Positions 23,924 to 35,590 of a stretch of DNA of 64,000 nucleotides are shown piece by piece (position 1 is the stretch's first letter; each line of letters begins with the position of its first letter). Below the pieces are notes generated by a model that was given only the letters and a program-made list of their open reading frames with translations, did not search any database and was not told the origin of the DNA. The translations under genes were made by a program, and so were the position numbers. The DNA is taken from positions 39,488,501-39,552,500 of the forward strand of contig CM075652.1 in NCBI GenBank assembly GCA_037953625.1. Reading direction: 5' to 3'. Source of the DNA: Crotalaria pallida (taxonomy: Eukaryota; Streptophyta; Magnoliopsida; Fabales; Fabaceae).

Positions 23924-23935
23924 TGGTATCAGAGC
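23924..23935 (+). promoter_or_regulatory. Tekay(+) primer-binding site (initiator tRNA-Met)
   Basis: TGGTATCAGAGC, 4 nt after the LTR end at 23919, canonical for plant Ty3 and Ty1 elements. Confidence 0.95.
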
Positions 23936-24110
23936 AGTTTCTCCTCGGCCTATTGGAGTTGCAAGTGACTCCAGTGGTTACTCACCAAGAGAGTAACAGA
24001 TAAGTAAAGTTAAGTGTCTAGGCTAGTCAATAGAGCTTATAGATGTATATATATATATTATTATCTAATCATCCGATCGTTAATCGGCTTTCTCTCCATG
24101 ACCAAGCAGT

Positions 24111-25200
24111 ATGGCTGGGAGAAGAGCTGATAATGACCGAATTGCTGCTGCGTTGGAAAACTCTGGTTCAACTGCAGCAGAACCAAGCGCAAGCTCAGCA
24201 GAACCAGGCTGAGAATCTTGCTCAGAACATCGTCGCGGCCGCGGCCGCAGTAGCTGCAGCTGCAGCCCTTCAACCTCCACCACCGGCTCCGGTCGAGATC
24301 GACTGGATGAGCCGATTTAGGAAGAACGAACCGCCTCGGTTTGAAGGGGGCTACAATCCAGAAGGAGCTCAGAGATGGCTCCAAGACATTGAGAAGATTT
24401 TCCGATCCCTGCAACCGCCCTATGAGTACAGGGTGAGGTTAGCTGAATTTGTTCTGGCTGGTGAAGCCGAGCATTGGTGGGAGCAGCAGAGTCGAGGACT
24501 AGAAGCGGCTAATCAAGCCATTACATGGGATTTGTTCCGAACTCGATTTCTCGGCAAGTATTTTCCTGAAGACGTTAGGAGGGAAAAGGAGCTCGATTTT
24601 CTCAAACTAGAGTAGAGGAATTTAAGTGTCGGGGAATACGCCGCTCAGTTCGAGGATTTGATCCGTTACTCAGGAAGTTACTGGGATGCTGATGAACGTG
24701 CCAAGTGTATCCAGTTTGAGTCTGGTCTCCGTGATGATATCCGGCTCGCATTTGAGTATCAGAATGTGGCCAATCTCTCGCAGTTGGTGAATATGGCTAG
24801 CACTTATGAGAAGGGGCTCAAAAGGAAGGCCGACGGAAAGCGAAATAGGTCGGCATAGAAAGCAGCGGGTCCTATTAGGGGGAAAGGAGTCATTCAGAGA
24901 TCTGCCCCCTATGTGAATCCGAGCTCAAAGACACCAGCAGTAACAAGGAGTGGTGGTCATATGGTGGTTGTCCCTGACCCCTATCCAATATGTCAACACT
25001 GTGGAAAGCAACACAAGGGAGAATGATGGAGTCTGGATCCGAGCAGAGCAAGAGGATCCTGTTTTCGCTGTGGCAAGCCAGGCCATTTTGCAGCTCAGTG
25101 TACCGAGAATATGGTGAAGGAAGAAGTTAATGTGACAAGGGCTTAGCAGGCTGGTGCTAACCGACTCATTCAGAGAGGCAAAGTTTATACTACGGATGGC
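24111..25200 (+). pseudogene. Tekay(+) gag (capsid and zinc knuckle), broken
   Basis: ATG at 24111 starts MAGRRADNDRIAAALE. A single extra base near 24160 in an A run shifts the frame, and the rest of gag reads in the frame of LQQNQAQAQQNQAENLAQN. The capsid block (PPRFEGGYNPEGAQRWLQDI, EAEHWWEQQSRGLEAANQ, FLGKYFPEDVRREKELDFL) is clear. Nonsense codons follow at 24613, 24856, 25024 and near 25144. The zinc knuckle CFRCGKPGHFAAQC (CX2CX4HX4C) is intact near 25060-25100. Gag packages the genomic RNA; this copy cannot make a full product. Confidence 0.92.
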
Positions 25201-28200
25201 GAAGAAGTAACTGACGCCGACGAGTTGATCTGAGGTACTTATCAAGTGAACAGCATTCCGTGTGCCCTATTATTTGATTGTGGAGCCACTCATTCTTTCA
25301 TTTCTCTCGACTGCATGAACAAACTAAAGTTATCCCCAATAGAAATGCCTTACAAATTATCCATCTCTACCCCTACCAATTCTTCTGTAATCACTTCCCA
25401 AATGTGCTTAGAGTGTCCTATCCAAGTATTAGGCCGAGAGTTTAAGGTCAACCTAATTTGTTTGCCCCTAACCAGATTAGATATTATCCTCGGTATGGAC
25501 TGGATGTCTCAACACCATGTTCTGCTCGATTGTTGTAAGAAGACCGTGATCTTTAGTGACTCTTTTGTTGCAATGTTAGAAGCGACAGAGGAATCAACAA
25601 TAGACCAAATTCCTGTGGTCGGAGAGTTCCCAGAGGTCTTCTCGGACGAAATGCCCGGCTTACCACCGAGAAGGGAAGTAGAGTTCAGTATAGACCTCAT
25701 TCCGGGAACTAGCCCAATTTCAATTGCTCCGTACCGAATGGCACCTCCTGAGTTAGAAGAGCTCAAGAAGCAATTGGAGGAACTTTTGGCCAAAAAGCTA
25801 ATCAGACCAAGCGTGTCCCAATCTTGTTTGTTAAAAAGAAAGATGGTAGTCTCAGAATGTGCACCGATTATAGAACGCTCAACGCAGTAACCGTGAATAA
25901 TAAATATCCCCTCCCTCGGATTGACGACTTGTTAGACCAGCTTAAGGGAGCGTCGGTGTTTTCAAAGATAGACCTCCGATCAGGATACCACTGGATCCGT
26001 ATCCGAGAGGAAGATATTCCGAAGATAGCTTTTAGAACAAGACACAGGCACTTTGAGTATGTGGTTATGCCCTTCGGACTCACCAACGCCCTTGCCATCT
26101 TTATGGATTACATGAATAGGATCTTCCGACCCTACTTAGATTCGTTTGTGATAGTCTTCATCGACGACATCCTCATCTACTCTCGAAGTCCGAGTGAACA
26201 TGAGAAGCATTTGAGAACGGTATTGCAGGTTTTGAAGGACAAAGAACTCTACACCAAGCTTTCTAAATGCATTTTTTGGCTCAAAGAGGTTCACTTCCTC
26301 GGTCATGTAATATCCGAGCACGGTGTTGCGGTTGATCCCTCTAAGGTGGAAGCTATGCTCAAGTGGGAGAGACCCAACTCGGTAACCGAGATCAGGAGCT
26401 TTCTCGGTCTTGCAGGATACTATAGAAGATACATTGAAGGGTTCTCTAAGCTAGCCCTTCCGTTGACATCGCTGACCAGAAAGGATGCGCCTTATCAGTT
26501 GACCGAGGAGTCCGAATAGAGCTTCCAAGAGCTGAAGAAAAGATTGACGAGTTCACCAGTGTTGATTTTGCTAGAGCCGACCAAAGCGTTCGACGTGTTC
26601 TGTGACGCCTCGAAGCAGGGTCTCGGCTGTGTGTTGATGCAGCAAGGAAAAGTGGTGGCTTATGCCTCTAGACAACTTCGGCAACACGAACAAAATTACC
26701 CCACCCATGATCTCGAATTGGCAGCTGCGGTGTTTGCTCTTAAAATTTGGAGGCATTACCTGTTTGGCATGAGATTTGAAGTGTTAGCGACCACAAGAGT
26801 CTCGGCTATCTGTTCGACCAGAAGGAATTAAATATGAGGCAGCGCAGATGGGTGGAATTCTTGAAAGACTACGACTTCAACTTGCACTATCATCTTGGAA
26901 AGGCCAACGTGGTGGCCGACGCGCTGAGCAGAAAAAGCCTTCATCTAAGTAATATGATGGTCCGAGAGATGCAGTTGATGCAGGAGTTTAGTGATCTCAA
27001 CCTTGGAGTGCAGAAAAGGGAAAACAGTGTCGTACTCGAAATGTTGCAGGTGACAAACGACTTTGTGGGCTTCATCAAGGAAAGACAGGCTGCTGACCTA
27101 GAACTCCAGAAACTTCTGGAAAGAGCAGGAGACAAGGGTGAACCCGACTTCACTAAGGGACCCGACGGTCTCATACGGTTTCAAGACCGAGTCTGCATCC
27201 CCATGGACTTTGAAGTTCGACGAGATATAATGGAAGAGGCCCATAAAACGAAGATGAGCCACCACCCGGGAGCCACAAAAATGTACCAGGATCTGAAGAG
27301 GTTGTTTTGGTGGCCAAAGTTGAAGACCGACGTGGCGGATTATGTGTCTCGGTGTTTGACTTGTCAAAAAGCCAAGATCGAGCACCAGAAACCGGGAGGA
27401 TTGCTCAGATCTTTGGAGGTTCCACAATGGAAGTGGGACAACATCTCGATGGATTTTGTGTCGGGCCTACCGAGAACAAGATCAAGGCATGAAGCCATCT
27501 GGGTTGTGGTGGACCGACTGACAAAGTGTGCCCATTTCCTGCCGATTAGCATGAAGTACAGCCTAGAGAAGTTGACGCAACTGTACATAAAGGATATTGT
27601 TAGACTTCACCGTGTTCTGAGCAGCATTGTGTCGGACCGTGATCCTCGCTTCTTATCCCGATTCTGGCAGAGTTTGCAGCAAGCCATGGGTACAAAATTG
27701 AACTTTAGCACCGCTTATCATCCTCAGACCGACGGACAATCCGAGCGCACCATCCAGACCCTGGAGGACTTGTTGAGAACATGTGTACTCGAATAGTCGG
27801 GAAGTTGGGAAGCACTTCTGCCATTGGTCGAATTTACCTACAACAACAGCTTCCACTCAAGCATTGGAATGGCTCCTTTCGAAGCGTTGTATGGTCGGAA
27901 ATGCCGAACGTCGTTGTGCTGGTTCCAGATAGGAGAAAACTTATTGATTGGTCCCGACATTGTGCATGAGACAACCGAGAAGATCCGAATGATACAAGGA
28001 AAAAAGAAAGCAGCTCAAGACTGACAGAAAAGTTATGCCGACAAAAGAAGAAAACCCTTGGACTTCAATACAAGAGATCATGTGTTCCTACGGGTGTCCC
28101 CTATAACGGGTATTGGCCGAGCTATCAAATCAAGAAAGTTGACCCCTCGGTTTGTCGGACCGTATCAGATATTGGAGAAGGTCGGACCAGTAGCCTACAG

Positions 28201-28495
28201 AATTGCTTTACCTCCACACCTGACTAAACTCCATGATGTATTCCACGTTTCACAACTTAGGAAGTACATTCATGACCCCTCGCATGTGATAGCAGTGGAT
28301 GAGTTACCATTAAAAGACAATCTGACCTTCGAGGTTCTTTCGGTCAGAATTGAGGACAAACAAGTCAGACGGCTCAGAGGGAAAGAAATCTCCTTGGTCA
28401 AAGTTATCTGGAATCGGAATAAAGCGGAAGAGGCTACTTGGGAACTCGAAGAGAAGAAAAAGCTGTCATATCCGCAGCTGTTCAATGCCGACTGA
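25201..28495 (+). pseudogene. Tekay(+) pol: protease, RT, RNase H, integrase, chromodomain-like tail
   Basis: Domains in order: aspartic protease (LLFDCGATHSFIS, DCGA active site), RT (about 25640-26510; MPFGLTNA, catalytic FIDD in IVFIDDILIY), RNase H (DVFCDASKQGLGCVLMQQ; THDLELAAAVFALKIWRHYL), integrase (H-H-C-C zinc region with CLTCQKAK; core Asp in MDFVSGLP and SDRDPRF, Glu in DGQSERTIQ), GPYQILEKVGPVAYR, and a chromodomain-like end (KEISLVKVIWNRNKAEEATW). Lesions: TGA at 25231, a deletion/frameshift near 25818 removing a few RT residues, TAG near 26518, a frameshift near 26790, TAG near 27794 and TGA at 28022. The TGA stop (28493-28495) overlaps the pre-PPT hairpin. Confidence 0.95.
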
Positions 28496-28531
28496 ATTTC
28501 GAGGACGAAATTCCTGTAAGTGGGAGAGGAA
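28494..28531 (+). promoter_or_regulatory. Tekay(+) pre-PPT hairpin and polypurine tract
   Basis: Perfect 8-bp stem GAATTTCG / CGAAATTC with loop AGGA (28494-28513), then 18 nt including the PPT gtgggagagga, then the LTR at 28532. The hairpin overlaps the pol stop codon by two bases. Confidence 0.85.
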
Positions 28532-30662
28532 TGTAACATCACGAAATTTAATATTTAATATAATAGAATTAGATATAACTTTATTTGAGAATAGGATTAA
28601 GTCATAGAAGTTGTATAGTGTCATGAGGGAAACAGGAAGCGTGAGCCGACTAGATAAGTAAATGATGGACCTCGGACCGATCCCAGCCGAGCAAAATAAG
28701 TAGCGAGCGAGAAGTCTAAGGATGGCCGAACCGGATAAGCCGACCACAACAAAACCTCGCGGTGTTTACCGAGAAGAGACTCGGACTGCTACTGCTTCTC
28801 CGTGTCAAGCCGAAGTCTCCTTGCTTCTCCGTGACAGCTCACACTGAGTTGCAAATTCCTTGGTTTTCACGCCTTCCGTACAGATGTCCAATCCATCACC
28901 TTATGTCTTTGTCAAGTCACTATTGGTGGCTTCCCTTAGAAGCCAATAAACCCTGTCCACATATTCTAAGCTTCTCAAAGAAGCCTCCAATGATAGCCAC
29001 ACAAATAATTCCCATAAAAGAATGAAAGAAAACCCACAAACAACACAACAAAACTTTCTATTCTCTTTCTCCTTCGTCTCTCTCATTTTCTCTGAAACTC
29101 CAACACCCCAAAATCCAACATACACTCTCCTCACTCATGCATATCTCTCTTTCACTTCTCCTCCATCGAGACTCACCAACTAGAAACCCTTCTTCTTTCC
29201 GTTCCTCCCCCGTGTCGGACGTTCCTGGAGCATTCGGTGTTTGGGTGTGCAGCTAGGAGGAAAGGGTTCAAGGGGTCCTAAGCTCACGTGGTCGAACATC
29301 AAGGAAACCACACTCAAGCTCTCAAACTCTTATCTCACATTGATTAAGGTAAGGAGTGAGTGTTACCTTTGCTTAGGTTTGGGTTGCTAGTGTTTTCATA
29401 ACGGGTGCTAAGAGTGGGTGTTAGATTAGGGAAGAGACATAGGGTAATATTAGGGAGAAAGGATAAAAGGGTAAGGAAAACTAATAAATGAACTAGGAAT
29501 ATGTATTCTTGAGATAAGATGAAATATTTGTTTACCTGCTAAGTGCTTTTAATTATATTATGTTACTATATCAATGTTTATGAGTTGTGGTATTCATTGC
29601 TTATGTTACATATCTAAACCTGTCTGAAACCGAGCGCGAGAGGCCGAGAATGGATATGAGATATGTGGGTAGGTGTTAAAGGAAGAAAAATATAAAGAAC
29701 TAAATAATGAGATAAATGAGTGGAGAAGGGAATAATTAAGAGATTGAGCCGAGAGAAGCCGAGTAAAGAAATGGTTAAAAGGATAAAAGAGTAATTAAAG
29801 AGAAATGGTTGTGTGGTCGGGTCATAGAAGACGCGTACTAGGTGCGTGCATTGATCCCGTCAGATGCATACTGCGTATGTGCAGCTGTAAGACGGGTACT
29901 GGGTACTCGCAGTTATGGACACTCCGGAATCCGACCCTAAATGGTGTAAGACATGCACTGGGTGTATGCAGCCGAGAAGAGTAAAAGATTGTAAAATGTG
30001 TAAAAGATGAATAATGAGTAATGAGACCGAGATAGAAAATGGAATACCGAGAAAGGAAAGTAATGGTCGATTAACTAAGTGTAGGGATTAAGGATAGAGT
30101 GCAAGGGGAATCAATCAGATAAGTAGAGGTAAAACTGGTTGGTAAAGAATATACTGGACAATAATATGGACCGAGCAAAATGAGGTTGTATGCATGTGAT
30201 ATGTATCTGTTTGATTATCTGATTAACATGCTAGTTGATTACTTGTGTTTGGCTTGGTAGTTCGGTATGTCATGTTAGAAATTGTTTACTTAAGTTCTGT
30301 GTAATGCTCACCTCCTTACCATTTTTCAGGTACAGAGTCCGAGCAGACCCAGTCCCCGGCCGAGCAGGTTCACTCTCCCTTACGGGGAGAGTAAGTCATT
30401 GAGTCGGAGAATTAAGTTAGGCCTCGGCCAGTTGGCCGAGCTAAAACACTGCTTATGTATTTTGTATTTTGGATAATTGATTCGATGTAACTAAGTTGTT
30501 TTGCTTTCATACCTTTTGTTTGAATTAAGTCTTCCGCTAAACTCTGATGACTCAATATTAATGAAAGGAAATATTATTTTGACCATTATCATAACTGTTT
30601 AAATAAGAAAATTTTGAGTCCTAATTTTTTGGTTAAGGGTAAAATTCAAATAGGGTGTTACA
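28532..30662 (+). mobile_element. 3' LTR of Tekay(+)
   Basis: 2131 bp, TGTAACATCA...GGTGTTACA. Collinear with the 5' LTR except for two missing tandem units. Predicted intron GT at 29348 to AG at 30329; hairpin at 30372-30392 with a perfect stem (ACTCTCCC/GGGGAGAGT), where the 5' LTR copy has one mismatch. Confidence 0.93.
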
Positions 30663-30667
30663 TGTTG

Positions 30668-32127
30668 CATCAGCACACAACCTAATCCTTGTTTCGAAGC
30701 GTCACTGTACAAGTCGAAGGATTTGGTCGGATCCGGCAATATTAAGACGGGAGAGCTTGTCAATCTCCTTTTCACCTCTTGGAAACTTTGCTTAACTCTT
30801 CGTTCCATTGATTGGGTACATCTTTCTAGGTTAACGTTGTCAATGGAAGGGCCAACTTAGAGAACCCTTCAATAAATCTCCGATAATACCCCGCCAATCC
30901 AAGGAAACTTCTTATCTCGGTCACTGTCTTGGGTCTCTCCCACTTTAACACTGCTTCCACCTTAGAAGGGTCAATAGCAACAACTTTCTTGAAGATCACA
31001 TGACCCAGAAAGAGAACCTTGTTGAGCCATAAACTGCATTTAGAGAGCTTTGCACAAAGTTGTTTATCTTTGAGAACCTGCAGCACCGTTTTCAAATGTT
31101 CTTCGTGCTCACTTGGACTCTTGGAATAGATCAGAATATCATCGATGAATACCATCACAAACAAATCCAAGTATGGTCGGAAGATCCTATTCATGTAGTC
31201 CATGAATATTGCAGGGGCATTAGTAAGACCAAAGAGCATGACAACATATTCAAAATGCCCATATCTCGTCCTAAATGCGGTTTTCGGAATGTCCTCTTCT
31301 CGGATACGGATTTGATGGTATCCCGATCGAAGGTCTATTTTTGAAAACATTGATGCTCCCTTCAACTGATCTAGCAAGTCATCAATGTGAGGGAGGGGGT
31401 ACTTGTTCTTTACCGTCACCACATTCAATTTCCTATAATCAGTGCACATCCAGAGACTACTGTCCTTCTTTTTAACAAAAAGCATCGGAGCTCCCCAAGG
31501 AGATTCACTCGGCCTAATTAGCTTCTTGGCCAATAGCTCCTCCAATTGCTTCTTCAGCTCTTCTGGCTCGGGAGGTGTCATAAGATACGGTGCAATTGAA
31601 ATCGGACCTGTTCCCGGAATGAGGTCGATACCGAACTCTACTTCTCTCCTTAGAGGTAAACCGGGCATTTATTCCGGAAAAACTTCTGGAAAATCGCAGA
31701 CTACAGGAATTTGACTAACATCAGGCACATCAGTCGCTTCTATGGCAGCTAAGGAAGAGTCACTAAAGATCACAGTTTTATGGTGACAATCGAGCAAGAC
31801 ATGGTGATGAAACATCCAGTCCATGCTGAGTATGATGTCTAGTCTAGTCAACGGCTGACAGATCAAATTGACTCTAAATTCCTGACCTAATATTGTGATA
31901 GGGAAATCCAAGCACATTTGAGAAGTGATAACCGAAGAGTTTGTAGGAGTAGAGATTGACAGTTTATAGGGCATTTCTACGGGACACAAGTCTAGCTTTT
32001 TCATGCAGTCAATAGAAATAAAAGAGTGTGTTGCACCACAGTCGAACAAAACTGAACAGGGAATATCATTTACAAAGCAAGTACCTCGGATAAGCTCATC
32101 GGCATCAGTCACTTCCTCACCGTCCAT
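30668..32127 (-). pseudogene. Tekay(-) pol, 5' part: protease, RT, start of RNase H
   Basis: Minus strand: protease (SVLFDCGATHSFIS, residues about 30-45 of the open segment), then RT from near 31670 to 30826 with SPWGAPMLFVKKKD, DLRSGYHQIRIREEDIPKTA, and catalytic FIDD in MVFIDDILIYS; then RNase H start (DLYSDASKQGLGCVLMQH), cut at 30667 by Tekay(+). One stop separates protease and RT (near 31667), and a frame break lies near 30820. The RT segment of about 280 codons is otherwise open. MLFGLTNAP replaces the usual MPFGL. Confidence 0.92.
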
Positions 32128-34466
32128 AGTGTATACCTTACCCCTCTGAAGTGGTCAGCTCCCACCAACCTGCCGAGCGTTAGCGGCATTGACTTCCTTC
32201 TTCATGGTGTTCTCGGGACAATGGGTCGCGAAGTGACCAGGCTGACCACATTGATAGCAGAGTCCTTTCCCTCTGTTCAGATTCAGTCTCCAGCATTCTC
32301 CCCCATGTTGCTTCCAATAATGCTGACAGGTCGGATGAGGGCCAGGGACGACCACCATCTGACCATCGCCCCTTGATGCTGATGTTGCTCTAGAGCTCGG
32401 ACTCACATAGGGACCCGACCTCTAAGTTGTTCCTCTCCCCCTGATGGGTCCACTAGTCCTCGGAACACCCTTGCTCCTCTTCTCGGCTGCTTTCTGCTTT
32501 AGGCCTTTTTCATATGTGCTCGTTATATTGACCAACTGTGACAGGTTGGCAATATTCTGGTACTCGAATGCCAGCTTGATCTAAGTTCGGAGTCCATACT
32601 CGAACTTGACACACTTAGTTCTCTCGTCGGCATCACAATAGCTTCCCGCATACCTAATCAGATCCTCGAAATTGGCTGCATACTCGCCAACACTGAGATT
32701 GCCTTGCTTCAGATTCTGTTGAACTCTCCAGCAAGTATACTAGATCGTACAATAATAATATAATGAAAGTGAAATTATCGTCCCACGAGGATTGCAAATT
32801 GTTCAATTCTTTTCACCTAAGAGTAGTTCTAAGTCTAATCTATTAAATAAAATTACTTTTAAAATTTAATTTTGAAATAAAATTAAAAATAAAATAAAAT
32901 ACTGAAAATTAAAAAGAATAAAGTTTCAATGGAAGAAAAGTGGTTAGGAACTTATTTTCATTGCAGGCATCATTAATTAATTCTGAATTATTGTTTTTCC
33001 TTTAAATCATGAACAAACTCCTAAATTAGGAATTACTAGATTCCTCTTACGTAATTATTGTTTATTATCCAATTTGATAACTCTTAATCCCTTAAGAAAT
33101 TAAACCATTGAATAACCTTAATTAGAACAGTGAATTTATGAAAAGTTGCATAAAAATCCAAAAGTATTCCTACAAGTTGGATAATTATGCTGTTTGATTG
33201 CAAGGCCTATTCTAAATCCTAATTTTCCAAATTAAGATTTAGAGATCCATAACACAAATTGATCAGGTTCATGCATAACACTAAAAACACAATCAAACAC
33301 ATGATTTAAAACTGGGAAAACACTAATTCATAAATTAAAACAAACTATCCATGCAAATACACCATGTTCCTAACACAAGGGTTTAGTGACACATCATAGA
33401 AGAAAGAAACAAAACTGAAACAATGGAATTCATTCCTAAATTACCACTAAAATTTCTCTGAATCTTCAATCTTCACTGGATTCCCCCTTGAAATTGCTCC
33501 CGAAGTGTGTAATCTCCCTCTCTAAAAGTTGCTAACCTAGTTACTAATCCTAATATAAATAATAATACACTCAATTCTAAGAGAATCCTTCAAAAACACT
33601 TTGAAAGTGGCCCAATTGGGCCTCCACGAGTCACGCGCGCCTGGGCGTATGGGGTCACACGCCTGGGCGCGCCCCATCTGATGAACAGGGATTAGCGATG
33701 TCGCACGTCCATGCGCCTGGGCACGGCATGTGATGCATTTTCCAACTCCGTTTCTCTCTGTTCTTGTGTCATTTTCAAGGTCTTCTTATGCTCTTTCCAG
33801 CTCCATAATTATTTTCTCCAATTAAGGGCAAAAATTACCTTAAACATACCCAAAACGGATCAAAATGTTCAAAGGATTCTAAATTACCTAACTTTCTCAA
33901 AACTATACAAAAAGTCCTAAATTTACAAGAGAAACAAGCCAAAACCATAGTAAAAGGAAATGAAATCAAGCCCAAAACATCATATATTAGACCCAAATTA
34001 GATTCAAAAAAGCAATCTCTTTCTCCCTTCGAACATCCTGTGGGAAATACTTTCCTAGAAAGCGATCCTTGAATGCAATCCAATTCACCACTTGGTTCGC
34101 CGCCTCCAAGCCCCTTCTGCTCTGTGCCCACCGGTGCTCGGCTTCACCGGTTAGCATATATTGTGCTAACAACACCGCTTGCTTGTCCGGGTGTGCCATG
34201 GTACGCAAATTCTTCTCGATCTCTTGGAGCCATAACTGTGCTCGTCAGGATTATAACCCCCTTTGAACTTAGGTAGGTTATTCTTCCTAAATTAAATCAG
34301 ACAACCAGTTCGCCATATTCTGAGGCGCTTGCGACTGTTGATTCACAACTGCCACTGTTGCTGCGGCTGTAGCTGCTGCCACCGTTTCAGCCTAATTCTG
34401 GTTCATCTGAACCAGGTGTTCCAGTATGTCGGTGAGCCTGTCATTATCCACACGCCTTCCAGCCAT
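32128..34466 (-). pseudogene. Tekay(-) gag, split by a solo LTR
   Basis: Minus strand ATG at 34466-34464 (MAGRR start as in Tekay(+)), followed by an Ala/Gln-rich N-terminus with stops, the capsid (YMLTGEAEHRWAQSRRGLEAANQ, FLGKYFPQDVRREKEIAFLNL), then the solo LTR at 32717-34000, then LKQGNLSVGEYAANFEDL-type sequence and a zinc knuckle CYQCGQPGHFATHC near 32215-32260. The coding sequence rejoins across the solo LTR once the GATTC duplication is removed. Several nonsense and frame lesions. Confidence 0.9.
32717..34000 (-). mobile_element. Solo LTR (same family group as 17449-18774) inside Tekay(-) gag
   Basis: TSD GATTC at 32712-32716 and 34001-34005. Minus-strand start TAATTTGGGTC (TG decayed to TA) and end GAGTTCAACA; 1284 bp. 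U3 palindromes cgcgcctgggcg / acgcctgggcgcgcc at 33635-33725, TATA-like tttatatta near 33550, and the U5 signature (aagtatactagatcgtac...tcgtcccacgagg) at 32727-32795. Short spurious ORFs only. Confidence 0.9.
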
Positions 34467-34623
34467 ATTGTTTAGGCATGTACAAGACAACCAGTTAATG
34501 CTAAGTAAAGTAGATAACTATGTGAATCTCCTAACAGTTAAATTAAACTCTAACTATGCATCGATTACTCGCTAGGTGAGTAATCACTGGAGTAGCTCAT
34601 AACTCCAAGGCCGAGGAGAAACT

Positions 34624-34635
34624 GCTCTGATACCA
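34624..34635 (-). promoter_or_regulatory. Tekay(-) primer-binding site (initiator tRNA-Met)
   Basis: Minus strand TGGTATCAGAGC, 5 nt from the LTR edge at 34641. Confidence 0.93.
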
Positions 34636-35267
34636 CTAAATGTAACACCCTACTAATAATTACCCTTAATTAATTTAGGACCTGAAAATTTTTCTTTTTA
34701 AATCCACATTAACTCTTGTTAAACATTTGAATTAATATTATCTAGAGTGCCAGCAGGGCATAACATATTCATAGCATCATCAAGTGCTCTAACATCAGAG
34801 TTATAACCATTAATTATACATAACCAAAATAACTATAGTATCATTGTCTCAAAATAAAAGACCCAGGACATGATCCTATATCCTATTGCTAAGACCTATT
34901 CTCCCTGTGAGGGAGAGTGAACCTGCTCGGCCGGGGAATGTGCATGCTCAAACTCAGTACCTTTAGAAATAGTAAGGAGGTGAGCATTACACAAAACTTA
35001 GGGAAGCAGTTTCTAATATGACATAACAAGATACCAAGTCAAACACAATTAATCAAGTATGCACATAATCATATAATCCAATCCGCAACATGCGTCGAAC
35101 ACAGTCCTAATCACATATTCAATTCTTACCTATCCTTTTCTATTCTCTTGCTTTCTACTTTCCCTTGCATATTCCCTTTTATTCTCACTTGTAACCTTTT
35201 ATCATGTCTTAAATTCTCTTTACTTTGCCTTTTTGTCTCTTCCTTTCTATTCATCGTTTTCATATAC

Positions 35268-35590
35268 TTTAGAGAAGCATACACCCCGTGCATGTCATGC
35301 ATACACCCCGTGCACATCATCCCCATTTATTCTTTTAGGAAGCATACACCCCGTGTACGTCATGCATACACCCCGTGCACATCATCCCCTTTTATTCTTT
35401 TAGGAAGCATACACCCCGTGTACGTCATGCATACACTCCGTGCACATCATCCCCCATTTATTCTTTTAGGAAGCATACACCCCGTGTATGTCATGCATAC
35501 ACCCCGTGCACATCATCCCCAATTTATTCTTTTAGGAAGCATACACCCCGTGTACGTCATGCATACACCCCGTGTACATCATCCCCTTTA
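35268..35590. repeat. About 65-bp tandem repeat, 5 units (Tekay(-) LTR)
   Basis: Five units containing gcatacaccccgtg twice, gtcatgcatac and catcatcccc, each ending ttattcttttagg. The array sits inside the predicted LTR intron. Reverse-complemented, cacggggtgtatgc resembles the actgggtgtatgcag motif of Tekay(+) repeats, which suggests common descent of the arrays. Confidence 0.9.

Larger units (their letters stand above)
21510..30662 (+). mobile_element. Tekay(+): complete Ty3/chromovirus retrotransposon
   Basis: 9153 bp with TSD TGTTG at 21505-21509 and 30663-30667. LTRs are 21510-23919 and 28532-30662, PBS 23924-23935, hairpin and PPT 28494-28531. The interior encodes gag, protease, RT, RNase H, integrase and a chromodomain-like C-terminus, in the Ty3 order. 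It is inserted head-on into the RNase H region of Tekay(-). Point lesions make it non-autonomous now. The flanking Tekay(-) protein is close in sequence, so the two are sister families. Confidence 0.95.

Noticed and set aside
23924..23935. tRNA-Met-like sequence as a tRNA gene
   Set aside because: Only the 12-nt complement of the tRNA 3' end is present, next to the LTR; it is a primer-binding site.
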